Shown here one piece after another: positions 1-8,753 of a DNA stretch of 64,000 nucleotides. This DNA comes from Treponema sp. OMZ 838 (GTDB lineage: Bacteria > Spirochaetota > Spirochaetia > Treponematales > Treponemataceae). Under the pieces are notes generated by a model. That model did no database searches. It saw only the letters and a list, made by a program, of their open reading frames with translations, and was not told the origin of the DNA. The translations under genes and the position numbers were made by a program. The DNA is taken from contig NZ_CP009227.1 in assembly GCF_000775995.1 (NCBI RefSeq), forward strand, positions 1,736,001-1,800,000. The letters run 5' to 3'. The first letter of the stretch is position 1. Every line of letters begins with the position of its first letter.

Positions 1-619
1 TCCTGATAGCATCCTCTTGCTCATCATCTTGAAAGATATAATCACCATTCTTGATTTGTTCTTTAGTCAATTTTTTGGAACTAAACGGCTTCGCATTTCG
101 CCCTTTCGCTCTAAAAAAGTTACCGTCATAGTTGACCTCGTACCAACTATAGCCCTCAAAATGAAGGGCGGTATCTTCCAGCGGGCTTTTCATCCCCGGC
201 CCTTGGATATAGCCGTTTTGAAAGATTTTGATTAACAAATTATTGGTATACTGATTCGCTGATGCAACAGATTGGCTTATATGCTGTTTTACTTCTTCAG
301 TAAGTGCGATATTGCCCGTTTCACCTTTCAGATTTTTAAAAATAAAGTTGACATTTTTTTTAGCGCCTGCATCCGTTTCGACTACTTCTACGCTCGGCGT
401 TCCAACATTACTATCAACACTTGCCCGTATCTCGTTTATGCCTTCACAGCCAGATCCCGTCTTTCCGTTTTTTACTACAAAATGCTGCTGCGTATGATTG
501 GTAAGCGTTGCCGTAAAGACATTCTCTCCGCCGGATTCGTCGCTTGTTTTAGTCTGTTCGATACTCTGGATAAATATGCCTGTCGGGTATATCATTGGTA
601 TGAGGCATCCGTATTGCAT
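1..619 (-). CDS. Phage tail fibre-like protein, C-terminus outside window
   Basis: The frame is open from an ATG at 619 to the left edge, giving about 206 visible residues. The ATG lies four bases after the stop of the preceding phage gene, so the two are probably co-translated. Around the middle the text NFIFKNLKGETGN matches the collagen-like linker common in phage tail fibres and baseplate proteins. Further on, WYEVNYDGNFFRAKGRNA resembles the tail-fibre tip pattern in which a fibre end displays an aromatic-rich receptor-binding module. I infer a host-recognition role at the virion tail. The gene is incomplete here, so length and fold cannot be judged. Confidence 0.7.
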   Translation of the reverse strand, partial: MQYGCLIPMIYPTGIFIQSIEQTKTSDESGGENVFTATLTNHTQQHFVVKNGKTGSGCEGINEIRASVDSNVGTPSVEVVETDAGAKKNVNFIFKNLKGETGNIALTEEVKQHISQSVASANQYTNNLLIKIFQNGYIQGPGMKSPLEDTALHFEGYSWYEVNYDGNFFRAKGRNAKPFSSKKLTKEQIKNGDYIFQDDEQEDAIR

Positions 620-623
620 AGCA

Positions 624-980
624 TTACCCCGCAAAGCAGACGTTTATCACACGGTCTGCTTCTAAACAGGCAACCCGTACACCCGATACCGTGCCAATAA
701 TGGTAACAGTTGTATCATCATTAAATTCAAGCTTGTCATCCACTGCCGGCTTCCAAAACCCGCCGGTGCCGTCTTGACCTACCCTTGCGGGGCTGTTATA
801 TGTTCTTTCGATAGTAAAGCGGGCATGTCCTTTCCCCTCGGGGATAGTAATATCAACCGTAACCGTTGAAACCCTGTCCGGCGGCATAGCGAATATACCT
901 TGACCTGCTGCAACATCTTCATCGATATGCCAGCCGCTTGCACCGATATTACCGCGGGGAAACCCTTTTGTATATTTCAT
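624..980 (-). CDS. Hypothetical phage structural protein
   Basis: A 118-residue protein with no signal peptide or membrane segment. It is rich in beta-type sequence (TVTVDITIPEGKGHARFTIE) and Gly, as expected for a small virion decoration, adaptor or fibre-associated protein, but I recognise no family. It starts directly after the stop of the 53-codon gene (TAA then ATG) with a strong GGGGGAGG ribosome-binding site, and is followed four bases later by the tail-fibre gene. The structural role is inferred from position only. Confidence 0.6.
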   Translation of the reverse strand: MKYTKGFPRGNIGASGWHIDEDVAAGQGIFAMPPDRVSTVTVDITIPEGKGHARFTIERTYNSPARVGQDGTGGFWKPAVDDKLEFNDDTTVTIIGTVSGVRVACLEADRVINVCFAG

Positions 981-1142
981 TTAAGCCTCCCCCTCATCAT
1001 CACTTCCAGGCGTTCCACTAGGCGGCGTATCGCCTTGCTCCATCGGCTTACTCAACAAGAGCTTTTGAAAAAGCGATACCTTTTCGTCTTTTACAAAATG
1101 CGCAATAAGTGCGGCGTATAATTCATCTGTGATTATTCTCAT
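981..1142 (-). CDS. Small acidic phage protein (53 aa)
   Basis: An upstream ATG at 1178 is in frame, but it lies inside the stem of a rho-independent terminator, so I prefer the start at 1142 (MRIITDELYAALIAHF). The leader TGACTATAAGGGT abuts this ATG and is also found in front of the ParB-methyltransferase gene. The C-terminus is acidic and Gly/Pro rich (GTPGSDDEGEA). Function is unknown. It is the first gene of a small unit with the 118-residue protein and the tail fibre. Confidence 0.55.
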   Translation of the reverse strand: MRIITDELYAALIAHFVKDEKVSLFQKLLLSKPMEQGDTPPSGTPGSDDEGEA

Positions 1143-1165
1143 ACCCTTATAGTCAGGCTGAAATG

Positions 1166-1194
1166 AAAAAACCCGCAAAAAGATGCGGGTTTTT
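1166..1194 (-). terminator. Rho-independent terminator (usable on both strands)
   Basis: Perfect 12-bp stem: the arm starting AAAAACCCGCA pairs with the arm ending TGCGGGTTTTT around a six-base loop. It separates the head-gene transcript (ending at 1251) from the small unit leading into the tail fibre. Confidence 0.8.
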
Positions 1195-1250
1195 AAGAGA
1201 AATGTTTTATTTTTTTTGTTATAAATATTTAAAGTTGTTTTTGAGCTTTG

Positions 1251-1460
1251 CTATTTTGTCCGTCGACGGTGGTATACATAGCCGTGCTTTTTCATTGCCT
1301 CTTCCCATTCTTTTTCGTAGCGCTCTCTATCTTCCTGCGTTTCCTCTATCATATTTCCCATTGTTGAGATATGTCCCGTTGTTTTCCCCGTCCGTGTGTC
1401 GTATGTTTCAATGTCGCCGTCTTTTGAATATCTTATGCCTATATGATTTTCTTTGCTCAT
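1251..1460 (-). CDS. Small hypothetical phage protein (69 aa)
   Basis: A charged, soluble 69-residue protein (MSKENHIGIRYSKDGD...). Its ATG overlaps the stop of the minor capsid gene as ATGA, and an AGGAGG ribosome-binding site sits inside the end of that gene, so translation is coupled. It is the last gene before the terminator at 1166-1194. I do not recognise the family. Confidence 0.6.
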   Translation of the reverse strand: MSKENHIGIRYSKDGDIETYDTRTGKTTGHISTMGNMIEETQEDRERYEKEWEEAMKKHGYVYHRRRTK

Positions 1461-3433
1461 TCGTTTCCTCCTAGTAAAATGAGTTTTGTACGGTTTAATA
1501 TAACCATGTAATCAGCACGGAACGGACTTGGGATTGCTCGTATTACGTCATATCCCATAAGTGAGGCAAGAACGCCTTTATCACGATTCCTCCAGCCGTT
1601 ACTGATGATTTTATCGTTTATTTCTCTTGTTGAATAGCCTTGAGCCTTTAGCTCTTGCGTATATCGGTAAATAAATTCATTTACGACATTCGCTTCATCA
1701 ATGATCCGTGCGCTCGGATCTATTGTTAGTGTTTCGGTCATGGTGTAATGCTCCCCGCGTTGACTTGCTCCAATGTTTTGGTAATGCATCATCTCGTCAA
1801 TAACACGGCGCAAATCTTTACCTTTTGTATAATCCGCCGCTGCATACATCCCTTTTCCATGCGCCCTGCCGCCTGTTCTACAATCGACATAAAAATCGCC
1901 GCTTCGCAACATATTGATATACTCATCGAGTTTCTCTTTGCTTGGTGCCGTGTATGTCCGTTGCGCTATAAAGGTATCATCTTTTACTGCCTTTAAAAAT
2001 TCGGTTTTGTTAAGTACGGTTGGCTTGCCGTCAAATCCTTGCGCTTTTAATACCTCGTTTATATCTTTGAGGTCTCGTTTAACAAATAATCTCCCTGCTA
2101 AATCCTTTCCTTCTACTAGTTGTGCTCTTTGCAACGTTGTCATCGTTTGCGTGTGTTGCGCTTTTGTAACAAGGGTATCTAAACTGCTGCTTGCAACATA
2201 GAAGGTATCCGCTTTGGCGTTCATATCGGCTATCTTTTGTACAACCGTTTGATTGACCGGCTGCGATTGTGTAAATGCGTGCACTACTTGCGGCTTCAAC
2301 GCCTTCGGCTGTTTTTCTCCGTTCGGCATACCGATATACTCTCTTGCACGATCGCGCCTGATACCGGTTTGCTCGGTAAAGTCTCGCGCCTTTGCCTGCC
2401 ATTCGCCGATTTTGCAGCGGGCGGCGGTGTTGTCAACTCCGGTGGCTTCCTTTACCGCGGCTTCTTTTTTGTAGTGCCGTATCGTCCGTTCAATGCGCCT
2501 TAATTCTTGCTCGCCCTCATAACGGCTGTAGCTTTTGCCGTTGTAGTCTACCGTCTCCTTGCTCATTTCGTCTAAATCGTCTTGGCTGTAGTGTTTTTCC
2601 ATCCCTTCAAAATACGGATAAAAGGAATGTCGGCAGTTGATACCGCAGATACCATCCGCCTCTCCGTAACCGCATACACTAAACGGCAGGTATTTTTCGC
2701 TTTTGCCGCTTACGCTGTATACCTTACCCTGCCATTCTTCATGTTCAGGTCTTGCTCCTATATGCGCGGTAACCTCTACTAAATCGCAATCGAGCGCCTC
2801 GCAGTTATCCATCGTTTGCTGTGAAGCGGTTTGATTGACACCGGTTAGGATATTCATACGAACGGCGCTTTCAAGGCTGCGCCTTACCGGTCTTGCATCA
2901 CGGTTGTAGGTTATCATCGTGGTAACGCCGCTCTTTGCTATCTCGTTTGCCGCCATCTTCATTGCCGTATCGTAATCGAATGCGCCGCTTGTTACTTGCA
3001 TATAGGCGGCGTTTGCCTGTTTGAGAAAGGTTTTATTCGTTACCTCGGCGCTGGTAAGGGTAAGACGTGATAAATCTTCATGCGTTTTTTTTATTGTCGC
3101 AAGCATCATTTGCGCGTTATTATCGCTTATGGTGCGACCGGTCGCTTCAGCAAAAATGCGGTTATCGGCGCGGGCGTTTTTTATCAGGGCATCGTTAAAG
3201 ATTTCCTGTATCTCTTGAACAATGCGCTTATCGTATTTATGCAATATCCGCGCAATATCCTGTTTTAATCCGCCCGCCTCGGTTAATACTTGCGCTTGCC
3301 ATTTGGTTGCCTCGGTGATTTTACCTACCCGCGCAAGACGCCGCGCCATATCGCGGAGTATGTCAATTTCAAGTTGTGAATAAATTTCTATGAGGTCATC
3401 CGAAAGACCGGCAAGGTAGCGGGGAGAAAGCAT
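1457..3433 (-). CDS. Phage minor capsid protein fused to putative ADP-ribosyltransferase
   Basis: The first ~310 residues match the phage minor capsid protein 2 family. VEVTAHIGARPEHEEWQGK followed by CGYGEADGICGINCRHSFYP is its signature. Such proteins sit at the portal and help head assembly. Residues ~310-480 form a charged linker. The last ~170 residues look like an ADP-ribosyltransferase: a candidate NAD-binding Arg in AQRTYTAPS, the strand GGRAHGKGMYAAADY in the position of the family's GxGxY strand, and a possible catalytic Glu in TETLTIDPSARI. In other phages such capsid-borne enzymes are injected with DNA and modify host proteins. The capsid part is secure by motif; the enzyme part is inference. 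The gene lies three bases after the 159-residue gene. Confidence 0.8.
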   Translation of the reverse strand: MLSPRYLAGLSDDLIEIYSQLEIDILRDMARRLARVGKITEATKWQAQVLTEAGGLKQDIARILHKYDKRIVQEIQEIFNDALIKNARADNRIFAEATGRTISDNNAQMMLATIKKTHEDLSRLTLTSAEVTNKTFLKQANAAYMQVTSGAFDYDTAMKMAANEIAKSGVTTMITYNRDARPVRRSLESAVRMNILTGVNQTASQQTMDNCEALDCDLVEVTAHIGARPEHEEWQGKVYSVSGKSEKYLPFSVCGYGEADGICGINCRHSFYPYFEGMEKHYSQDDLDEMSKETVDYNGKSYSRYEGEQELRRIERTIRHYKKEAAVKEATGVDNTAARCKIGEWQAKARDFTEQTGIRRDRAREYIGMPNGEKQPKALKPQVVHAFTQSQPVNQTVVQKIADMNAKADTFYVASSSLDTLVTKAQHTQTMTTLQRAQLVEGKDLAGRLFVKRDLKDINEVLKAQGFDGKPTVLNKTEFLKAVKDDTFIAQRTYTAPSKEKLDEYINMLRSGDFYVDCRTGGRAHGKGMYAAADYTKGKDLRRVIDEMMHYQNIGASQRGEHYTMTETLTIDPSARIIDEANVVNEFIYRYTQELKAQGYSTREINDKIISNGWRNRDKGVLASLMGYDVIRAIPSPFRADYMVILNRTKLILLGGNE

Positions 3434-3436
3434 GGG

Positions 3437-3916
3437 TTATTCTTTCCCAACCATATCCGGATGTTGTATTGGAGAAAAAGGATCCTTTACAAGATCGTCT
3501 AGCATGTTTTGCCGCTGTTTCCTCATTGTCTCTAATGTGCGTGCATATTTCCCTGAAAAAGAAAATGCAAATAAATCTACTGCTAATGATAATTTTGATA
3601 CAAAGCATAGCAATCTGTCGGCATTCTTTTCTCTAAAGCAGGACTGCTTAAATCGGGTTATATCCATAATAACATCTGTACAATATGCTTCAAGTTTTTC
3701 AAGAATGCCATCTTTTCTAAGTTCTTGAAAAACCTTATGCAGTTTCTTCGTACAATCTTTTTCTTGCTTTTCAATCTTATTAAGATATATTGCAACATCA
3801 TGACATAACTCTGATGTTTTAGCGGCATATTGAGAATCATCATAAATAAGATGCAGTGCCGCGCGATTACATAATTCAAAAATAACATCATCAATATTAT
3901 CTTTTGTAATTTCCAT
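3437..3916 (-). CDS. Hypothetical phage protein between portal and minor capsid genes
   Basis: A 159-residue, mainly helical, Cys-containing protein with no recognised domain. The ribosome-binding site AGGAGGT precedes the ATG. It sits between the portal and minor capsid genes with almost no spacing, where head-completion or moron genes are common. Base composition is more AT-rich than its neighbours, which fits a late-acquired moron gene. This is an inference. Confidence 0.55.
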   Translation of the reverse strand: MEITKDNIDDVIFELCNRAALHLIYDDSQYAAKTSELCHDVAIYLNKIEKQEKDCTKKLHKVFQELRKDGILEKLEAYCTDVIMDITRFKQSCFREKNADRLLCFVSKLSLAVDLFAFSFSGKYARTLETMRKQRQNMLDDLVKDPFSPIQHPDMVGKE

Positions 3917-3932
3917 TTTATACCTCCTTCCT

Positions 3933-5318
3933 TTACGCTAAATCAAACGAACTGGATTGCACCGGTTCAATCGGTACATTCGCTTTAGCCGTTAGTTCAT
4001 CTTCTCCGAAAAAGTCTCGCCGATACTCCCATTTATCGCAAATGCCGGCGTTTATTTCGTTGATTTTAGTTATCTTTGCTCGCTCAATATCTTTCCGCGT
4101 AGCATCATCGTTCCATGTAACGGTAATATGGCTATCATTGCTCCCCAAGCCGTATGCGGCTGCCATATACGCAAAGACATCGGCGCACTGCTGATACTTT
4201 ACTTCTATTTCGTCTTCTATGCGGTCAATGATTGCGTAGAGTTCCTGCCTGCCGCCTGAATACTGCGTCGCGGTTTGCTGAACACTTTCCATATCGGAAA
4301 TCGTCCCCTTGCCGATATTGCAGGTAAGTTCAATGCGGCGCAATATCTGTTGGAACATTTCATTCTGTGAAGTGGTGCGGAGGTCGGGGGCGTGTTCGGT
4401 AATCTTCTTGCCGTCAGGGCTTCCGTCCCCGTCTATCATCGTAACAAGACGGTTAAGGCTTCTTGTCATTTTCACCCCAACCGTACCGCCGTCCCTTATC
4501 ACCCGCTTTTCAAACATGTCGCGGTCGGCAAATACCCGAAGCTCTCCGCCTTCCTGCTCCCAGTTCATCCGCTCATACTGTTCGTCTGCATCTCGTATCA
4601 GATTTTCAGCACCGGCAATAATTGCAACCGGTACATTTGAGCCGTCAATTTTATTGGTGCTGTGATTGCGAAACTCAATAATCATCGGCTGCTTAACGTG
4701 CTGCCATGTATAGGAAGGCGTTATATCGGCGGTTTGCTGGCAATCGGTTAGATTGACCTTATGCATACTTCCGAGGTCGTTACGGTATAAGGTGCATTCA
4801 ACCGAATGAGCGCCGTCTTTGTAGGTGTGCTGCTCTACCAGTAGATAGAGCTTTTTGCCGTCTACAATCTGCTTGAAAATGAGCGCGCCGGTTAGGGTGC
4901 CGTCAAAATCATAGCTTGTCGGTAAGTAGTTCCCTAATGGCAGTGCTTCATATTGGAGCTTGCCTGCACTGTAAATCGGGCGTATCAGGGCGCTGCCTAA
5001 AAGCGTGATATACTCAACGATTTTATCTATGTTTGCATCTAAATGCTCCAATACCGGTTTGATAGCCTCGCTTCGCACTTCGATGGCAATTTCACGTAAT
5101 ACCATCATGGCAAGCCGTCCCGCTATCTGGTCAAGCACGCCGCATGGTGGAGCTTTCTCGTTCCATGGAGCCTGTCCCGCGGCCATGTCAGCCCATAGCC
5201 TGATACGCTCATACATCACGCTTGAAATATGCGTATCGATACCGGTTACTTCTTTGATGGTATAACTTTTAAAGAGGTTCAGTATGTTCATAAAAAATCC
5301 TTTTATTGCTTCAAACAT
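3933..5318 (-). CDS. Phage portal protein
   Basis: A 461-residue protein between the large terminase and the head proteins, of the usual portal length. The overall pattern (helical N-terminus with MFEAIKGFFMNILNLFK, central region with ALIRPIYSAGKLQYEALPLGNYLP, C-terminal DDATRKDIERAKITKINEIN) resembles the SPP1/A118 Gp6-type portal family. The portal forms the ring through which the terminase packages DNA. The 27-base gap after the terminase stop holds the motif TGACTATAGGGAGTG, related to the leaders of two other genes of this phage. Confidence 0.8.
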   Translation of the reverse strand: MFEAIKGFFMNILNLFKSYTIKEVTGIDTHISSVMYERIRLWADMAAGQAPWNEKAPPCGVLDQIAGRLAMMVLREIAIEVRSEAIKPVLEHLDANIDKIVEYITLLGSALIRPIYSAGKLQYEALPLGNYLPTSYDFDGTLTGALIFKQIVDGKKLYLLVEQHTYKDGAHSVECTLYRNDLGSMHKVNLTDCQQTADITPSYTWQHVKQPMIIEFRNHSTNKIDGSNVPVAIIAGAENLIRDADEQYERMNWEQEGGELRVFADRDMFEKRVIRDGGTVGVKMTRSLNRLVTMIDGDGSPDGKKITEHAPDLRTTSQNEMFQQILRRIELTCNIGKGTISDMESVQQTATQYSGGRQELYAIIDRIEDEIEVKYQQCADVFAYMAAAYGLGSNDSHITVTWNDDATRKDIERAKITKINEINAGICDKWEYRRDFFGEDELTAKANVPIEPVQSSSFDLA

Positions 5319-5345
5319 TGTGCGTCTACACTCCCTATAGTCATC

Positions 5346-6650
5346 TTACGCCCCCGCCCGCCGGTACACTTTTTCCATTGCATACCGCACCGCGTCCATA
5401 CAGTGATCAGGCTGCCCATCAGGATAGCCCGTCATTACGTCTCCGCTCCGCTTGTCTATTTCGTACTCATAGAGGGTAAACTCATCGGCGGCGTGTGGAC
5501 ACCGTACCGGATCGATGATGATAGCGTCTAAGCCTTGCAGCCATTTATAACCAGCAGCCTTGCTACCTGCTCCTTTTAAAGCCTTGTGCATATTCGCTCC
5601 AAACGCCCGAAAGTCTGCGATACTTTTCGGCTCTTCACTATCGGCGGTAATGCGCTCTATTGCTATTCTGTCTTGCTCATCCTTTTGCCGTGTATCGAAC
5701 CGGTACCTGTCATACTGGTTATTCATGTGGTCTTTTAAGACATCGAACGCTTCTATGTTTCCGTGCTTATAAAGTCTTAACTCATCAAAAACATAAAGCG
5801 TTGCTTTTTGGTATGCGACTGCTACATACTGGAACGGATCGGGGTAATAGCCCCAGTCAACGCCGCGGTATAGGTAATCGAATGTTTTTATCTGGTCATC
5901 GGTAATCGGTTGCAGCTTGACATTTTCAAAGACGTTTAAGCCGGTGCCGGTTGCTTCTCCAAGGTAGATATTCTTGTATGCCCGCTCGTTCGTCTCTTTT
6001 GTATGCGCTATATCGTGTAGGATTGCTTCTCCCAGCCACGCCGCCGGTATGTCGAGATAGGTGGTGTGTATTACCATGCGGTTGCTATCGGAGGTGCGCG
6101 CTTCGATATTACACCAATGCCGTGTAGCACTCGGTGGGTTATAGCTTTCAAAGATATAAAATGTCTTGCCGCCGCGTAATGCCGATATACGGATATTCTG
6201 CAATTCATTTGCTGAAAATTCGGTCTTTTCCTCTACCCACAAAATAGCAAAATACCCCGATGCTGTTTTCAGTGATTTGATTTTCTCCGGATCATCGCAG
6301 CCTGCAAATAATATCCGCTGCTGTATGCCACCTCCGCGGTTGTAGATAATCGGCAAGGCAGCAGTTTGACTGCGCGGTATCTGGAAACGGCGCTCAAGAC
6401 CTAAAAGCCTTATTGCCCATACGATCTGTTCAAACACGGAACGGCGCAAGGTTTTAGCGGTCTTTCGGATAACGAGCGCGTTATAATCTGGAAACATAAC
6501 AATCAATAGGACAATGCAAATCGAGATAAACGACGATTTACAGCTTGCCCGCCCGCCGGTAAACGTATACCGCTCTTTTTTATGCGCCATAATTGCCCTG
6601 AATGCGCTATTGTATGCTTTTGCAAAAAGGGTACTACTCTGTAGTGTCAT
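5346..6650 (-). CDS. Phage terminase large subunit (PBSX type)
   Basis: The packaging motor ATPase and nuclease. The Walker A-like loop is GGRASCKSS near residue 32, the Walker B region is FAILWVEEKTEF near residue 135, and the nuclease half begins at RGVDWGYYPDPF, with its acidic residues continuing through ITADSEEPKSI and PDGQPDHCMDAVRYAME. Length (434 aa) is normal for the PBSX/Terminase_3 group. It overlaps the small subunit by 17 bases, consistent with coupled translation. Confidence 0.9.
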   Translation of the reverse strand: MTLQSSTLFAKAYNSAFRAIMAHKKERYTFTGGRASCKSSFISICIVLLIVMFPDYNALVIRKTAKTLRRSVFEQIVWAIRLLGLERRFQIPRSQTAALPIIYNRGGGIQQRILFAGCDDPEKIKSLKTASGYFAILWVEEKTEFSANELQNIRISALRGGKTFYIFESYNPPSATRHWCNIEARTSDSNRMVIHTTYLDIPAAWLGEAILHDIAHTKETNERAYKNIYLGEATGTGLNVFENVKLQPITDDQIKTFDYLYRGVDWGYYPDPFQYVAVAYQKATLYVFDELRLYKHGNIEAFDVLKDHMNNQYDRYRFDTRQKDEQDRIAIERITADSEEPKSIADFRAFGANMHKALKGAGSKAAGYKWLQGLDAIIIDPVRCPHAADEFTLYEYEIDKRSGDVMTGYPDGQPDHCMDAVRYAMEKVYRRAGA

Positions 6651-6990
6651 CTATCTCTATCCTCAACATGTTATCTTCTGGAGCAGTGCTTTCAGGCGGC
6701 GGGGCGTCTCCATACCCCCGCGCCCGTCCTTTGGTTGCAAGAATAAAGCGGATCATTGCTCCGTCTCCACCCCGCGCTTGCTCGAACGCCTTACCCTCTA
6801 CGAGGTCAAGCCCTGTTTCAAGCTCGTCTCTATACGCTTCCCGTGTTTCTTCGTGCCGGTCTATATTCGCCTTTGCCGTATGCCAATCGCAGCCAAGAGC
6901 AAGAGCTATTGTTGTAATTATGCCTCCTGAATTTTTTATCGCTTCAAGCAGTTCTTGTCTTTTGTAGTGCTTTTTCTTTCTGCCGCCCAT
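6634..6990 (-). CDS. Phage terminase small subunit
   Basis: A 118-residue DNA-binding protein expected to recognise the packaging site and load the large subunit. The N-terminus is basic (MGGRKKKHYKRQ), followed by a helix-turn-helix: the stretch GGIITTIALALGCDWHTAKA fits a homeodomain-like reader. The next block, RFILATKGRARGYGD, is a recurring small-terminase motif ahead of an acidic tail. It precedes and overlaps the large subunit gene, the standard packaging order. The start follows an AAGGGG ribosome-binding site. Confidence 0.8.
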   Translation of the reverse strand: MGGRKKKHYKRQELLEAIKNSGGIITTIALALGCDWHTAKANIDRHEETREAYRDELETGLDLVEGKAFEQARGGDGAMIRFILATKGRARGYGDAPPPESTAPEDNMLRIEIDDTTE

Positions 6991-7014
6991 GCCTACCCCT
7001 TCGGAATTTCGGAT

Positions 7015-8427
7015 TTATGAATAAAGATCGGGGAGTATGCAATTATCGGCCACGAAATCTCCTAAATCGGCGTTAGCCTGCTTGCTATTGCCTTTGAGAA
7101 ACACTAATACATTTTCGTGAATTTTTGCCGCCTTATCTGCATCACCTTTTACGAAGGCGAGGATATTTTGATGTACTTTTGCTATTTTTCTCGATTGTTT
7201 CGCATCGTGTCCGGCGGTGTACGCCTTGTTGCCTGCTACATTTAACAAGATAATTTCATTATAGTACGTCAAACCGGCATCCTCGAACGCCTTTATAGTG
7301 TCTGGAACAAAATTGTAATATGCGCCGGTCTTTTTATTGCGCACCTCGCCAACGACAAAAACAACAAAGCGATTATCGTTTAGATAGGTGCATGCTTTCC
7401 GAATAATTTCGCGATATGTTTGCATAAAGCGTGGATAGTCCATATTGGATATATCCCCTTCAATATCGCTATATGTTTCTAAATCTGCATACGGGGGGCA
7501 GCTAAAGAGGAAATCATAACGATCAAATTCGTTAAGCTGTGTGTCCATTTTCAAACTGTCGCAGCATATCCATCGAGGCGCATGCTTATTGCCATTACAG
7601 ATATAGAGCTGCTTTTCATTTGCTGCTATTTGCTCGGGGCGTATATCAAAACCGGTATAGTCCATCTGCTTATAACTTGCAACGATACCGCGTACGCTTC
7701 CGCCTGCGAATGGATCTAAAACCTTCCCATCCGGTGTGCAAAACCATGTATACATAGTCTCGCATAATACAGGATCAAAGATACTAAGTTCTGTTAAGGT
7801 GTTTGCGGTGCCGTTCACTTTTTCTGCATTTTTCTTTAGATGGGACAACATTTTATTATCGCGCCCCTCTTCGCTTTTTATGCCAATGCTTTTCCATTGC
7901 TTTTTTCTATCCTGCCAATATCCTTGGCGGGTATCTAATACGGAAAAAGGTGGAACGAGGAATTGTTCTCGGAGCGTTCGCTTTGTAATATCTTGTGTTT
8001 TTTTCTCAAGCGGGGCGAGGTCGATAGTTCCGCTAGGAAGTCGAATATCTTCAATCGCAATGTTTAAATCTTTGATAAAATCGCGGACAGTATCGGCAGT
8101 CATTGACCCGTATGTACTGTTTATACGAAGTAGTAAATTGCGCGCCGCGCTTTCGTCTTTACAATCAACATATACAACCGGCAGGGGTGGAATGATTTCT
8201 CCGGCATGCTGCATTGCCTTCAACGCCTTTACTCTGCCGTGTCCGTCAAGAACGTAGTTAGTAGCACCGTTCCGCCAGATAAAAAACGGCGTTGCAAATC
8301 CGTAATCGGCAATACTTTTCCGTATCTTTTCTATATCGCTTTCGTCTCTGATTTTTAATCCGCCTTGAAATTCGGTCAATTCTTCAAGCGCGAGAGTATG
8401 AAGCGTTTCACATGTAATGCGTATCAT
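7015..8427 (-). CDS. ParB-like domain fused to DNA methyltransferase
   Basis: Two modules in 470 residues. Residues ~10-130 form a ParB/sulfiredoxin-like domain with the signature VLDGHGRVKALKAM. Residues ~190-430 are an S-adenosylmethionine-dependent DNA methyltransferase with motif I DPFAGGSVRG before motif IV SCPPY, suggesting amino-methylation of adenine or cytosine. Such fusions are typical phage genes next to terminases and may protect phage DNA or guide packaging. The C-terminal ~50 residues hold a tandem duplication (KVHQNILAFVKGDADKA, then KIHENVLVFLKGNSKQA). The start ATG abuts the leader TGACTATAAGGGT. Confidence 0.85.
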   Translation of the reverse strand: MIRITCETLHTLALEELTEFQGGLKIRDESDIEKIRKSIADYGFATPFFIWRNGATNYVLDGHGRVKALKAMQHAGEIIPPLPVVYVDCKDESAARNLLLRINSTYGSMTADTVRDFIKDLNIAIEDIRLPSGTIDLAPLEKKTQDITKRTLREQFLVPPFSVLDTRQGYWQDRKKQWKSIGIKSEEGRDNKMLSHLKKNAEKVNGTANTLTELSIFDPVLCETMYTWFCTPDGKVLDPFAGGSVRGIVASYKQMDYTGFDIRPEQIAANEKQLYICNGNKHAPRWICCDSLKMDTQLNEFDRYDFLFSCPPYADLETYSDIEGDISNMDYPRFMQTYREIIRKACTYLNDNRFVVFVVGEVRNKKTGAYYNFVPDTIKAFEDAGLTYYNEIILLNVAGNKAYTAGHDAKQSRKIAKVHQNILAFVKGDADKAAKIHENVLVFLKGNSKQANADLGDFVADNCILPDLYS

Positions 8428-8480
8428 ACCCTTATAGTCATGCTCAAGGCGATTTTTAGGATGTTTTTAGATTTATTTGT

Positions 8481-8750
8481 TCATTTTAAAATATCCTTCA
8501 ATCCTTTCTTACTGTTTGGTTTTTTGACAAGATGTTTTTGCAACGCATCAAAGCAACAACAGCAGAGATAGTAAGATATATCTCTTTCTCCCCAGGTATC
8601 ACCTAAAAAATCCCGATACCTGTATGTTGTTTTTAATTCTTGGCAGCGTTTTATTTTTAGATCTGCGCTAGAGCCTATCTTATCACCGCAGGAATCGCAG
8701 TAATATATTTGCTCTTCTATGGGCATCATTCTTGTTTCTGTTTTAATCAT
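8481..8750 (-). CDS. Small Zn-ribbon-like phage protein
   Basis: An 89-residue protein with CDSC near residue 18 and a later CCCC cluster (YYLCCCCFDAL), consistent with a metal-binding ribbon. The remainder is basic, ending in a Lys-rich tail. Function unknown; possibly nucleic-acid binding. The ribosome-binding site GGAGGAATGAAAA precedes the ATG, inside the end of the upstream gene. Confidence 0.6.
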   Translation of the reverse strand: MIKTETRMMPIEEQIYYCDSCGDKIGSSADLKIKRCQELKTTYRYRDFLGDTWGERDISYYLCCCCFDALQKHLVKKPNSKKGLKDILK

Positions 8751-8753
8751 TTT

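Noticed and set aside
5326-5341. A true T7-type promoter before the portal gene
   Set aside because: The similarity is short and no single-subunit RNA polymerase gene is in the window; kept only as part of the shared-leader finding.
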